Part shown: positions 11,301 through 21,900 of the stretch, piece by piece | Layout of the letters: each line of letters opens with the position of its first letter | How positions within the stretch are numbered: the stretch's first letter is position 1 | Source of the DNA: Owenia fusiformis | Taxonomy: Eukaryota > Annelida > Polychaeta > Sabellida > Oweniidae | Reading direction: 5' to 3' | NCBI GenBank assembly: GCA_903813345.2 | Contig: CAIIXF020000008.1 | Coordinates: forward strand, 16,414,822-16,478,821 | DNA length: 64,000 bases | The notes under the pieces: model-generated | Told to the model about the DNA's origin: nothing | The model's database searches: none | Seen by the model: only the letters and a program-made list of their open reading frames with translations | Made by a program: the position numbers and the translations under genes

Positions 11301-11423
11301 CATTTTACTTTTACTCTTTCACTTGCAGATCCCCAAGTAAAGAAATACATACAGCTCTGTGAAAAAAACTTAGTTCAACAGGATTCTGATCTCAAAGATA
11401 CATATAAGAAAATGTTCAAATAA
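5302..11423 (+). CDS. TTC9: TTC9-family tetratricopeptide repeat protein, complete
   Basis: There are three exons: 5302..5605 (donor GTAAAA, phase 1), 10723..10911 (acceptor TTTTGCAG, donor GTAAGA, phase 1) and 11329..11423 (acceptor ACTTGCAG, stop TAA). The spliced CDS is 588 nt, 195 aa, within the range I recall for vertebrate TTC9A-C (about 170-240). TPR-like helices include KQEGNEKYKLKNYKGAVGKY (near residues 25-44), then LDCYNNLAACLLQE and NVKAMFRLGLAYYETGAFDR, which match the family closely. The C-terminus is LKDTYKKMFK. TPR proteins act as scaffolds; TTC9C-type members are reported to bind chaperones, so a cytosolic co-chaperone role is plausible but inferred. The start is the only ATG in frame before a conserved EGNEKY motif. 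Intron 1 (5.1 kb) is full of miniature transposons. Confidence 0.95.
5789..6291. mobile_element. 503 bp palindromic (foldback) element
   Basis: Arms of about 205 bp (5789-5995 and 6085-6291) are near-perfect inverted copies, both starting ACGGAG and sharing GACAGCTC/GAACAGCTC and then GTGACCTTTGAAATCGAATT. The spacer is about 90 bp. Both arms stay open for over 75 codons, giving mirror-image open frames that are an artefact of the palindrome. No target duplication is obvious at the edges. Confidence 0.85.
6477..6971. mobile_element. TA-flanked miniature element with long inverted ends (family B, copy 1)
   Basis: It starts TA|CAGTAAAATTTTAAATG and ends CATTTAAAATTTTACTG|TA, giving a TA duplication as in Tc1/mariner-derived elements. 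Inverted ends extend about 110 bp. A second copy is at 59127-59513, in a SIRT2 intron; between them the core (gggagtttcagccatgttaa) is nearly identical. This copy is interrupted by the 91 bp insertion at 6618-6708. No real gene is encoded. Confidence 0.85.
6618..6708. mobile_element. 91 bp hAT-like miniature element with 8 bp target duplication
   Basis: The element begins CACGGATAGTGGGAAGTCCT and ends in the inverted sequence (AGGACTTTCCATAACCGTG). It is flanked by exact 8 bp copies of ATAATGTG (6610-6617 and 6709-6716). The related element at 59127 lacks it, which supports insertion. An 8 bp duplication is the rule for hAT-superfamily elements; the CACGG end is unusual (hAT ends are commonly CAGGG/CAGTG), so the superfamily is inferred. 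Confidence 0.85.
7010..7345 (+). repeat. ACCGTGACAATG minisatellite, block 1
   Basis: About six to seven degenerate units of roughly 45-55 bp, with the core 'gcaaggcctggcatgaccgt' followed by 'gacaatgtaatatagt'. Short open frames across it are repeat artefacts. A second block of about three to four units lies 2 kb downstream. Confidence 0.75.
7773..7873. mobile_element. 101 bp foldback element
   Basis: The ends CTTCCGCAGGTCAGACCCCC and the inverse of GAGGGTCCTGTCTGCGGAAG pair with few mismatches over about 23 bp around an AT-rich loop. It is a small non-autonomous element; no clear target duplication is seen. Confidence 0.6.
7975..8505 (+). repeat. four-copy tandem repeat, unit about 110-165 bp
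   Basis: Four units each carry 'gggtcaatctatttttgat', an 'aagatgatat' segment, 'gggactgaatca', and 'aaagggacactgcttgtaag' followed by 'gtagttctca'. Units differ by internal deletions and many substitutions, so the array is old. It is non-coding and lies in TTC9 intron 1. Confidence 0.75.
9265..9445 (+). repeat. ACCGTGACAATG minisatellite, block 2
   Basis: Three to four units of the same family as 7010-7345, with 'aagcctggtatgaccgtgac' and 'aatgtaatatagtattgcaa'. An inverted single unit may be present near 9604-9640 (cattgtcacggttataccag). Confidence 0.7.
9793..9853. mobile_element. Tc1/mariner-type terminal fragment
   Basis: The sequence 'gtgggtggcattttttgtgt' followed by CACCCTATA matches the right end of the fragment at 40290-40472 (gttggtggcacttttttgtg then TCACCCTGTA). 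Only one end is recognisable, so this is a solo or eroded terminus. Confidence 0.45.
10088..10150 (-). repeat. TGTCACCA-type dispersed repeat, partial copy
   Basis: In inverse orientation it shares 'tctccaacttttttgtggat' and 'gatgttcggcatctggtgtg' with the other copies. The outer ends are degraded. Confidence 0.55.
10545..10628 (+). repeat. poly-C 'ggctacgggcc' dispersed repeat
   Basis: Runs of C are followed by 'cttagcaaatcctggctacg' and 'ggcctg'. A relative is at about 57690-57768, preceded there too by a 'gtcaaatgtgaagcccctgg' type segment. This style of repeat is common in mollusc genomes to my recollection. Confidence 0.5.
10912..11328 (+). other. TTC9 intron 2
   Basis: A 417 bp intron with GTAAGA donor and TTGCAG acceptor. 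I see no repeat or element in it. Confidence 0.85.
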
Positions 11424-12456
11424 CACCACACACGCCATCTTTTGATCTGGATCAAGCTTTTTATCATCATTTGAATTTGGAGCACCAGGATCATAAGTGT
11501 TGATATGGATTCCAACATTTTAGACCAGCTCAGCATCAGCATCAACTAGAGCAGCCTTAGCATGGATCCGCCTGAAGATCCTAGAGTCGTCTCGAAACAA
11601 TAAATGTGAATCTTTCAAATGATGGATCACTAGTTGGAAGGAAACATCAAACTTGAAGATTAGATGACTTTTATGAAAAATGCTAATAAGCTTCACAATT
11701 TTTGTATGGTTCAACATTCCAGTTATTTTTCATTTTGGAAGTTTTTGCATGATTGATTGCACAGTTGCATTTGCCTTTTAATGTTATTTTTCCACAATTC
11801 TTCTGAATCTTGTAAAAATTAGTAATGTAGCATATAATTTGTATACTTTTTGATGTAATGCACAATTTGCCAAAATATGATGTGTGTTAGAGATTTTTCT
11901 CTTAGTAACTTTTATTTATTTACAGTCTTTACTTGTCTATATAATGAAACATTATTTTTAGGGCAAATTATTTTTAATTTTGAAAGGAACCAAAATACAA
12001 AATCAATGTACATTGACAAACTTTTAATTGCTTCTTGTATTCTTGCGTGTACGATAAGTAAGTGAAATATGCAAGTACATGCACATGTACACGGGTGTTA
12101 AGCCACGATGATACCATGAGCACATGCTTTAAGGATCCGCGTTGTTTGAACCTACCGCCGAGCTCAATTATACATTAAGCCCCGTTACACAGTCATGATA
12201 CCGCCGAGCAAGCTCATTGCTTCATCGGGTCTGCTTTACCCATGTGATGTACAAGTACTTTAATGTTCATTCTAGGATTCAATTCTATTAAGTTTTTAAT
12301 GGATTTTTACAAGTCATATTCAAGCGATAGTATCCATGCTTTGTGGTTGTTACAAGGGACACACTTGGAATGGAATCAATGTTTCCCTTGTGTTATCTTT
12401 CAGAAAGCAAATACATGTATAGAGTACTCTACTGTCTCCCTCTGTTATTGACAAGT

Positions 12457-12878
12457 CCAATTACCCAAATGCGAGTAGGTAGTTACCAGTTTCACCACCA
12501 GGTGGCTGATTCGGGTCAATTAACATGGCAGGTATATAAGAAAGTTCCCTTAAACTTGAATATTATCAATTTAAGTGGCTCAATTTTCATATAACCCTTA
12601 TGTGTCTGATACTTATACTAATGAAAATATGTCCAGTAAAGCAAAATATTATCTGTCCATTAAAAGAAAAGATATTTCATTTTTTGTGATTTTATAGCAT
12701 GGGGTCTATGGCGAATCTCCCCGAGCTAGAAGTCACATTTTCAAAGAAAATAAATTTTTAAAACCACATTTCTAGATGTAATTTTACATGTAGATTTCAA
12801 ATATGATATTACTTTGACTGAATTTTGAATTTTTAATGACGTAAATCAAGATTATTCCAACTCGCATCTGGGTTATTG
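12457..12878. mobile_element. 422 bp miniature element with 18 bp inverted ends (family C, copy 1)
   Basis: The left end CAATTACCCAAATGCGAG and the inverse of the right end, CAATAACCCAGATGCGAG, differ at two positions. A second copy at about 24706-25135 shares 'aagttcccttaaacttgaat', 'gtcacattttcaaagaaaat' and 'tttcaaatatgatattactt'. It is non-coding; the superfamily is unknown. Confidence 0.8.
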
Positions 12879-15800
12879 TAAATGAGAAATTTATGTTCAA
12901 TTTATAGATGGCATACCAAGCAATATAGTCATCAGAAGTTAATCTGTTATCTTAAGATTTATCCACCCTTCAAATGATTGTAAGTCTTTAAGATCCAAAA
13001 TATGTTTTGTAACCCTGTGTTTGGAAGAGGATGATTATATGATCCCTTATCCTTCTGATGTGTCTATCGTTCGACGAACATTTTCCAAGATCTAGAATAG
13101 AGTTCTGTAAGCCAGTGTTTGTGTTTGGGGGGGGGGTGTAAATATCAGAGTTCTTTCCATCTACAGTCTGTGAAAGTAGCTTTGGAACTGTGGAAGCCAC
13201 ATTGATCTCTACTGAGACCCATGCTCATTGCCAGCTGTTGCTAAGGGGTCACTTTTTAAAAAGTGCTCAAAAGGTGAAAAACTGCATGATTTTGAAAATG
13301 AAAAGGCTACGCTTTGATACCTTTAACTTGCACAGAAGCTACCAGTCACATACTATATTTGAGATGGCTAGTAAAACAATTTAGAAAGGGAACTGACCGT
13401 ATATGTACTTTAATAAAACATAATTTGAGCCCACATTGAACAAAAGAAAAATCCAATTCTTCATAGCTGAATCAACTTAATACAAGCAAATACAATTTAT
13501 TACAAATCTGTCACATATCATAGATAAAACATCCAGAAGAATAAGATGTAATAAAAAACTTCCTGAACCTCCACTCCTATCCATGTAGATAACAATGAAT
13601 AAAATCTCCGTTAGCAGATGATTTAATCTTTTTTGCAATGAAATGAAAATTTCCACAATAATGCATCCAGGGCATAAAAAATATTGCTTGAAGAAAATTA
13701 GTTTTTTTTTCTTGTTTACATTCTCTCTTTATAGGAGAACACACAACTACAGGTAATTAGATATCCGACCTCATGCTTAAGTTGATATTTTCTAATCTTC
13801 TACTCCCTAAGTGAAATAAAGATGACCACAAACACAATACTGATTTACAAAACAAGCAAGGTTTATGTAATTATATATAAAGCTCTCAATGTTAAGAAGG
13901 TTATATGAGGTTACATTGTTCCTGAGTAGGCTCATTATACCATAAACAGCAAAATAGATTTATAAGGGCATACATAATCATAAAGTTCCGGAACTCACGG
14001 TTTCAACATTATAGGCTATAACAAGTAGATTGCTACATTATTTTGTTGTAATGGCAGTCTTTACCTCACATTGGCTTACGTGAGGTCGGATCTAGGGATT
14101 TTAGAATGCAATCAATGAAGATTATACTTACATGATGCTGGGATTGTGTATTAACTTATTTATTTTTATTATTTTTATAACATATTTTGTTCTGAATAGT
14201 CAAACCAACACTTTTTTGATTTTCTATGGTATTTTCTTGGGCAGGCGTGTAGTTATTAGCTTTCTGTTAAAATACTAAAGTAATATTGTATTATCTTTAT
14301 TTTAATGACTTCGTTCTCCAGCTTGAGTTTTGCAATGATGAATGAGATGATGATGTCATGAAAGAAACGCCAAGTGAAGGGATGGGGGGGGATTATATGC
14401 CTTGTGTGGGGGGCTGATTTTCTTTAGTTTATCTCTGACATTGTCTATTTAATTCATTAATGATTTTTCACTTTTGCAAATTTTCATTATTTTTGGGGTA
14501 CATGTATTTTGGACGGACATGATGGCACAATAAATTGGTGTAATCTCTGACATTACTAAACGTTTTATCAGACATATCCTTGATTTAAAAACTACCACTT
14601 TAGACTGAATGTTACCAGGATATAAGTGAGTGCAATGCCATATGGAACTCTAAATCGATGTGGAGTGTTCCATAGCTAAACACATCATTGATAAGTAAAA
14701 TAGAACTTAAGCAATTTATAGAACTGAAGAAAATAGGTAGCAAAAATCAATTAATAACTTTTAAATGTCACTTTTATTTTTAGATACTGTATTACAATTA
14801 TAGACATGTTGTTAAGTCCTTAGAAACTTTCTCCTCTGTTCAGTAATCATGATGTTATGGTAAATGAGTTGGGGAAAAAAAATTAGTGCTTGTCCGAACT
14901 CTATCCCATACCCGAAAAGCAGCGGTGCTGAATTATCCTAAAAATATGTGGCCTTATTTAAAGACTTGATATTTTTGATAACTTTTTCCATATCGAGACA
15001 AAATAATGTTTGTGTCGGACATTTTTAATAGGTCTTATTTTAAAGTAATCAGTATAATATAGTGATTTCATAATAATGATTCAGTCCCGGGGGTTCAGTT
15101 CATTTACCTCATCATTTCCTACACAATTGCTTTCCCGCTTGTTGTTTTGTAACATAAATTGAATCTGATCTACATTCAAATGAGTTACCAAGTCCTCAGA
15201 CAGCTAATAACAAGTATTCATTAGTTGGTAGCCATGTTACATAACTGCATACCTGTTTTATATTGAGCTCATTTGTCTTGCTCTATTTATAGATGGGTAG
15301 TAGAATTATTATTCCAGTTTGCTACATATAGTTTACAGATCTGCATTATTTTACTGTAGTGTAATATTGCCCTTTGTGCTTACTTATGATGATTGTTTAT
15401 GGATGGCTTCAAGCAAGACTTTCCTGATCTCATCATTGGATGTAAACATTGTTCATGTTATTAAAGGCTAATAACATCGTTACAATGGTTAATGACTTCT
15501 TTTTTGTTTATCTTGTCAACAAAGAATACCTGCTTTTTTGCCTTTATTAATGTGGTAACACAACTGTCAAGTCCATCAATATTTGACACCCATATTTAAA
15601 CAATGATGTATGACACATATTTGCTCTGGAAGAGATACTTGAATTTGATGCATAATATAAAAGTTTTTTAATTCACAGACTCTCAAGTTCTCAGCTATCG
15701 TGCTAAATTGATTTTACAAGAGCACAGGGTTTCTCTTAAAGGCTGAATGCATTGGAACTTAATCAAAGGCCTGTTATACCCAATACACACTGGCTTACCT

Positions 15801-15884
15801 TTGAAAGTAAAACATTGATTCGATTTTTTTAATTTTACACCAGTTAGCATCATTGAAAATTGAATATTCAAATCAAAGTAGATG

Positions 15885-16010
15885 AACAATTTTAAAAACC
15901 ACATTTTTGTTGTGTAGGTTTAAAATCTGAATTAACTTAAACTAAGTTTTGAATATTTAATGATGAAAACCTGGGGATGGAAATCAAGATTGTTTTGTCT
16001 TGCATCTTGT
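15885..16010. repeat. diverged fragment of family C
   Basis: It shares 'tttaaaaaccacattt', 'gaatatttaatgatg' and 'aaatcaagattgtt' in the same order as the right half of the copies at 12457 and 24706. Termini are not recognisable. Confidence 0.4.
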
Positions 16011-17329
16011 CTTTTTGGTCAATATTGGTCCAGAGGGCATACAAGTTCAAAGCAAAGCGCCATGCTCATCGCTATAGGGAAGATCAATGATTGTAAGATG
16101 TATTGTAGTATGATAAAATATCAAATTCGTTTGACTACATTTCTTAAAAGAGAGCTTCGTCTTCTGTAGTTTAACTAGACTCTGTATGCAGGGTAATGCC
16201 TATCTAATCTGGCAAATTTTAATAATGTCACTTAACAATCTCATTAGTCTTAGTCATATGCTTTAATTTGTTGGGCTTTGGGTAAATTTTGAAAGCCAAG
16301 TTGATTGGCAGCAAATTAAGAACAAAAACAGTATTTAATTGAGGAGGGAGGGGGACATGGGCAGGGTACATTCCTATTTAATTTTCATATGGCCTTTGTT
16401 CCTTACAAATCAATAGTAAACGTTTTGTTTTGAGGTGGGTGGGTGTTCAGTCAAAGAAAATTAATTGTCCTTCTTGATGAATGATGACTTATTGAACTGG
16501 CCCCTTTAGTCTACAATGATAAAAAATTATTGTTCATAGAGAAAGGACTCTGATTATTTATGGTGTATTGGGGTAGCAGAATACAAATTAATGGTCAGTT
16601 AGCATAATATATTTTATTTATCAATCTTGTATCCAAGACATAATCAATATCATATTGATGAATTACTGTCTTCAGGTCAAATTATAACGTGGAATTTGTT
16701 TATCAATCTGTGTGTTATATCTGATTTTGTCAATAAATTTGTGATAATTTGGGGAATCTGCCAGGGGTTTCTCCAGCTATCGTTGTTAGGGAAATATGTC
16801 ACACAAAAACAGGCTACATAATCATTATGATGCCACATTTGGTTAGGGGAATTCCTAACAATATCCAAACACTTTCTCTTTTATTATTAGAGCACTTTGA
16901 CATGCGATTAAAAGTCAAAAGTGTCTATTTTGCATTTAGTTAATGAACATGAATCTAATATTGATGTTATTCCCCAAAAAGTCATTTTTAACGATTTCTA
17001 AGCCCTTGATAGTTATATACATCCTTTAACTTAAAATAAACATATGTTTCTGAAAAACTGGAAAAGCTTGCAAGTGAAACTTTTTTTATTTTTAGTCATT
17101 TTACTGGTTTATATAATGGTATTTCACTTATTGTATATAAAACAAAACATGTATTATTATTAAGTTTACAAGATCATTGTTTGTGTAATTTCCATATTGA
17201 TTCTGATATAGAGTAGCAGTGATTAATGAACATGTATTGGTAATAAACTGTTAGCTGTTTCCCATTGTTTAATTATCCCATCGAACAAAATTTGAGTAAG
17301 GGTTATAGAGAAACTGTCAATTCATCCCT

Positions 17330-17425
17330 GGCCCATCCTTCAAGATTGGTCCTTCACTGCTTTCATAGCAGATCATGATAATGTAACACAATGAATTACT
17401 CTTGGGCCAAGGATGCCTTGGCCCT
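17330..17425 (-). repeat. dispersed repeat, inverted relative of 41083-41160
   Basis: 'agattggtccttcactgctt' and 'atgaattactcttgggccaa' recur in reverse orientation near 41083-41160 (tcggcccaagagtaattcat, gaaggaccaatct). It is a short dispersed family of unknown type. Confidence 0.5.
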
Positions 17426-17759
17426 TCATTTGTCTATTTGCCTATTAGTATGTCTGGACAATAATTCAAATACTGGCTGTCTAATTTGTTTCACATTTTA
17501 TAGGCTGCTGCCTCACAGGGATAGAGCCTCTGCTCAATAAGGCATTTTCTTTAAAAAATTCTTTTTAAGCTCTAACTTAAATGCCTCTTTATCAATTTAG
17601 AATTGATGTCATGTTGGAAATAAAACTGATTACAAGTGAATTTCCAAAATGGCCTCAAAATTTAAAATGGTTGCCATTCTTTAGATAATTTCTAAAGTTT
17701 TTCCTTTAACTTGAATATTATTTGATGGATCTATACATTAAATATGCATTAATATTTTA

Positions 17760-17934
17760 CAGTGAAACCTGTAAAGTGGAACATCTTTAGAAATGGAACA
17801 CTTCTGTTAGTGGAACACTTTTTGGAGTCCCAAGATACAACCAATGATAAATGAACCTCTGTAAGTTGAACGCCTCCCAAGTGGAATGCTTATGAGAGGT
17901 ACCAAAGGTGTTCCACTTAGACATGTTTATACTG
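17760..17934. mobile_element. pogo/Tigger-like miniature element with TA duplication
   Basis: TA|CAGTGAAACCTGTAAAGTGG at the left and ACATGTTTATACTG|TA at the right, 175 bp, with internal 'agtggaacac' repeats. It is the same family as the elements at 346 and 49987. Confidence 0.75.
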
Positions 17935-18728
17935 TACATGGAAGGATGGATGGAAGGAAGGATTGCTGAATTCAGAATGGCGATCGTCATCTATAATATT
18001 AACAGTTTGGCTAAAACATGAGCATCTCTTTACGTCGTATTTGATATAAAAATACTTGTGATGATACCATGGTAATTCAAGAACAAATTGGTTCATTGAT
18101 GAAAATATTGCTTGAAACATAAAATGTGTTATAATTTGTATTATGTATTAATTATAAAATGTATTTGTGTTTATTATCCAAATGTCTGAGATGATGCAGT
18201 TATCTATGTTGTTTTAAGATGTAGATTTGAGTAAATTCTAAAGCTATTAGGTGTAAAGGAAAATTTATACATTTTAATTAAATCAATGTTTTTCCATGGA
18301 TAATAATTTTTTGGGAAGCAGGTTTGACAAGGTAAGCTAGTCAAAGAAAATCTTTCAAACCAATCAATAATGGAGCTATTTATGTCATTTAATGATACAT
18401 TTATTATACTGTAGAATTTACCTGTAAATATACCTGATTTTCTTGAGAAGGATGTTAAATATAAAAATCATTATCACTTCAGCAAGAGGTTTCTGCAAAG
18501 GTATAATTTAATATTATATGTACCTATTTTCCATTGGTAGAGCAGGTTGTTCAGCTGCAGTTGACAATAGAGTACGAGCTTAATGGAAATTGAGTAGATA
18601 CCTAGTATGCGTTGGCATCTACATATATTACTTCTATATGGAGCAATGAGGATAAATCATAAACACTATCTACCTATTTCGCTCAGTAACAAGAGGTGGG
18701 ATCTGATAATTTTCATATTATACAGGAA

Positions 18729-18736
18729 TATATAAG
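18729..18736 (+). promoter_or_regulatory. candidate TATA box for the ankyrin gene
   Basis: TATATAAG stands 258 bases before the ATG at 18994. This would give a 5' UTR of about 230 nt. It is a motif match only; no initiator is defined. Confidence 0.3.
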
Positions 18737-18993
18737 CTCTATGCAGCTCATCTTAACAGACACAAATCAAAGACAACTGAACAGCCTGACAGACTAATTA
18801 TAGCTAAGCATTGCGGATGCGGTATTAAAAAAGTAACTCAGCCATATCTGGCTATAAACTTTGATGATTTAGAGAAGTGATAGGAAAACCAGAGAATAAA
18901 CAGAACTGATAATCTCCCGTTCTTATATATAAAATGGATAATGCGAGAAAAAGCTCATGGCGGTTAGCAAGCTGAAGATTGGACTAAACAGAA

Positions 18994-21900
18994 ATGTCGA
19001 ACTATTCTGCAGGTTATACGCAAAGTCTTGCGTCGGGTGGTTCTGCCCTACTGGACGCGATTAACAAGGGGAAAGTTCACCTGGCTCGGTTTGTGCTTGA
19101 TGCCTCAGAGCACAATGTTGTGAACACCAGGGATATCAAGGGAAAGACAGCTCTGATGCGCGTCTGCTATGTTAAGGTTAGTTCTTTAAGCATCTATAAG
19201 TAACTTATAACTCTATAAGTAACTCGTAACTCTATATGGCAACTGCATGGCTAAAATTTTACAGAAAATATTTTTTAGATTCGACATGTGAAATGTTAAA
19301 TTTTGACATTATGTTAAAGCTATGAAAGTATTATATTCTCATCTGTTGAAACCTAGCCTCACCTATTCATATGCTTCACCTATTTATTGCCTCACCTATT
19401 CATATGCCTCACCAATTTATTGCCTCACCTTTTCATATGCCTCACCTATTTATTGCCTCACCTTTTCATATGCCTCACCTATTTATTGCCTCACCTTTTC
19501 ATATGCCTCACCTATTTATTGCCTCACCTTTTCATATGCCTCACCTATTTATTGCCTCACCTTTTCATATGCCTCACCTATTTATTGCCTCACCTTTTCA
19601 TATGCCTCACCTATTTATTGCCTCACCTATTTATTGCCTCACCTATTCATATGCCTCACCTATTCATATGCTTCACCTATTTATTGCCTCACCTATTCAT
19701 ATGCCTCACCTATTTTTTGGTCCTGGCTATGCCCCTAGTTAATATATATCATATTCCAAAGTTTCAAAAAATTCAAAAAAGCTCTATGTGTAAGCTTTTT
19801 TAAAGGAAAAATGTTCACATTTGAGTAATATATTGTGGTTATTTTTTTGTTCATTCAGAGCCATTGAAGCGAAACCCATTCATCTCTGTCCTGAACTTAT
19901 TACATTATTGGCATTATCTGTCAATTAACTGTCAACAATAGTGGCAATTATGTTAAATTTAGATATTGTTTGTTATAACAGATATGTGTGATAACATATA
20001 ATCTTAAAATATGTGGATTAAATGGAAATGTTACACTGAAATCAATAATATTAGTCGTGGTTATTATACTAATATTGTCACATGCATGGGTTGAGATATA
20101 CACATTATGATAATAATATATCACTTAACCTGGGCTGACCTAGCCTTGCACAAGTCGGTCTCTTTTACTATCTTGATTTCTATTATGACCGCGGTAATAA
20201 TTCAAGATCAGATAAGTAAAAAATACTGACTTGAGCAAGGCTAGGGCTGACCAGACAATATTGGATTTGAAGCAAGACTAGAAATGACTGCCCTTTCTCA
20301 TAGTATAATAGATTTAAGCAAACAGTAAACATTTCTATATTTAAATTTGGCCTCATAATTTTGTTCTTACATCTTAGTATTTCCTGTAAAGTGTTTTTGT
20401 ATTATCTCTGTATTATCTCAATACAATTTGGTTTTGAGATTTAGAAGTTATGTTATGTTTATATAAATGTATACAATCCAATCCACTTTACTTTTATATC
20501 ATCTATTTAACTGGCATCATGACATTTTGCCTCTTACATATCAAAGGATCTGTACCTATAAGTTCCCAAATCTGCCCCCAAAGGACTCAATGAACAAAAC
20601 ATGGAATAGTTACTTTTATATAAACATGTTTGAAAATAGATTAGGTTTTCATTTCATTTTCATGTTATATTTATTCATAATACATAAAATTACAATTCTG
20701 GATAAGCTGCCAATGTATCTTTAGCGTTATAGGTCATTTGAATTAGATTGAAGGTCATTGTAACCCCTTTGGGAGTAATTGTAGGTCTTCAATCATAACA
20801 TTTTCAGCATTTTAAGTATGATGATGATGTTTTACAATGTATACCAATACACCATTAAGTAAATTAAAAGGGTTATATTTAGAAAACACTAAACAATTAA
20901 TAACCCCTAAAAGCCATATCAAATGAGCAAAGTAATCATCATTGATGATGAAGGTTGGCCTTTTTAAATTTTATGATAATGTGATAACATATAAATCAAG
21001 GAAATACACAAAGGGCAACGAAACCATGCAAAATAACCCCTAAAAGCCATATCAAATGAGCAAAGTAATCATCATTGGTCACGGGGGATAAGCAAAACGA
21101 GGGCCAAGCCACGGACTGCGACTCGCATAACTTTACACCGCAGCCCAGCGCCAAAATGGAGGGACATCCAGCAGTGCCTTCTGCTTCTTCCGACAAAATA
21201 GAGAAATCCAGGTATTTTAAATGCTATCGTAGTGTCTAATCGGTGACCAAAATATTACTCTGTATCTACTGTTGGTTTGTAGATAAGAAAATAAGCAGTT
21301 GTCAAGATCAAGCTAAAACAATAGCAAAGTTCTGATTTTACCTGTAAAATATGTGCATATTATTTAATTTACTATACATTTGAAAGGAGTTTTAACACGT
21401 TTCTGATATCTAAAGGTTAGTTGAGGCTCCGAGTATAATTCGTGAAAATGATTTGATAATAGAATGTGTTCATGAGGAGAAAATTTGATTCAAACTGCGC
21501 ATTCATAGTGGACGCAGTCCAGTAAACAAAGCTATTTCAACAACGCAACACAGCCTCCATTGATATTCTAAGCAACGCAGTCCAGCCGCGAACACGAAAT
21601 AAATAAGATAGTGTAAACTATATTCCTACGCTATTATTGTTTCAGGAAAAGAAAGTCAGCATCCAGATTATCATTCAAAGTTACGTTGATTAACATATAT
21701 CTATTACCTGAATCATTGTCCCAAATTGCTATATTGTATCGTTTAAGACCTAGAAATATGGCAATTCAATAGCGTATCTGGCAGAACAGTCGAGCGCAAG
21801 ATGACAACGTAATATGTTTATTACAAACCAATTTGTGGATAGGGTTAAATATATAGATAATTGGATAGTGGTGAGACTTTTTATAAGAAGTAGAAATGCG

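Larger units (their letters stand above)
11424..18993. other. intergenic region between TTC9 and the ankyrin gene
   Basis: The first few hundred bases are probably TTC9 3' UTR; an AATAAA lies at 11599-11604. No conserved exon is seen in the 7.5 kb. It holds a family-C miniature element (12457-12878), a diverged relative (about 15885-16010), a possible 15 bp inverted pair (ccgacctca near 13770 and its inverse near 14085), a dispersed repeat (17330-17425) and a pogo-like element (17760-17934). Short open frames here look random. Confidence 0.6.

Noticed and set aside
12070-12250. GC-richer patch with paired acgggtg/ccgccgagc segments
   Set aside because: I tested it as a tRNA or foldback. No tRNA A and B boxes are present and the pairing is patchy.
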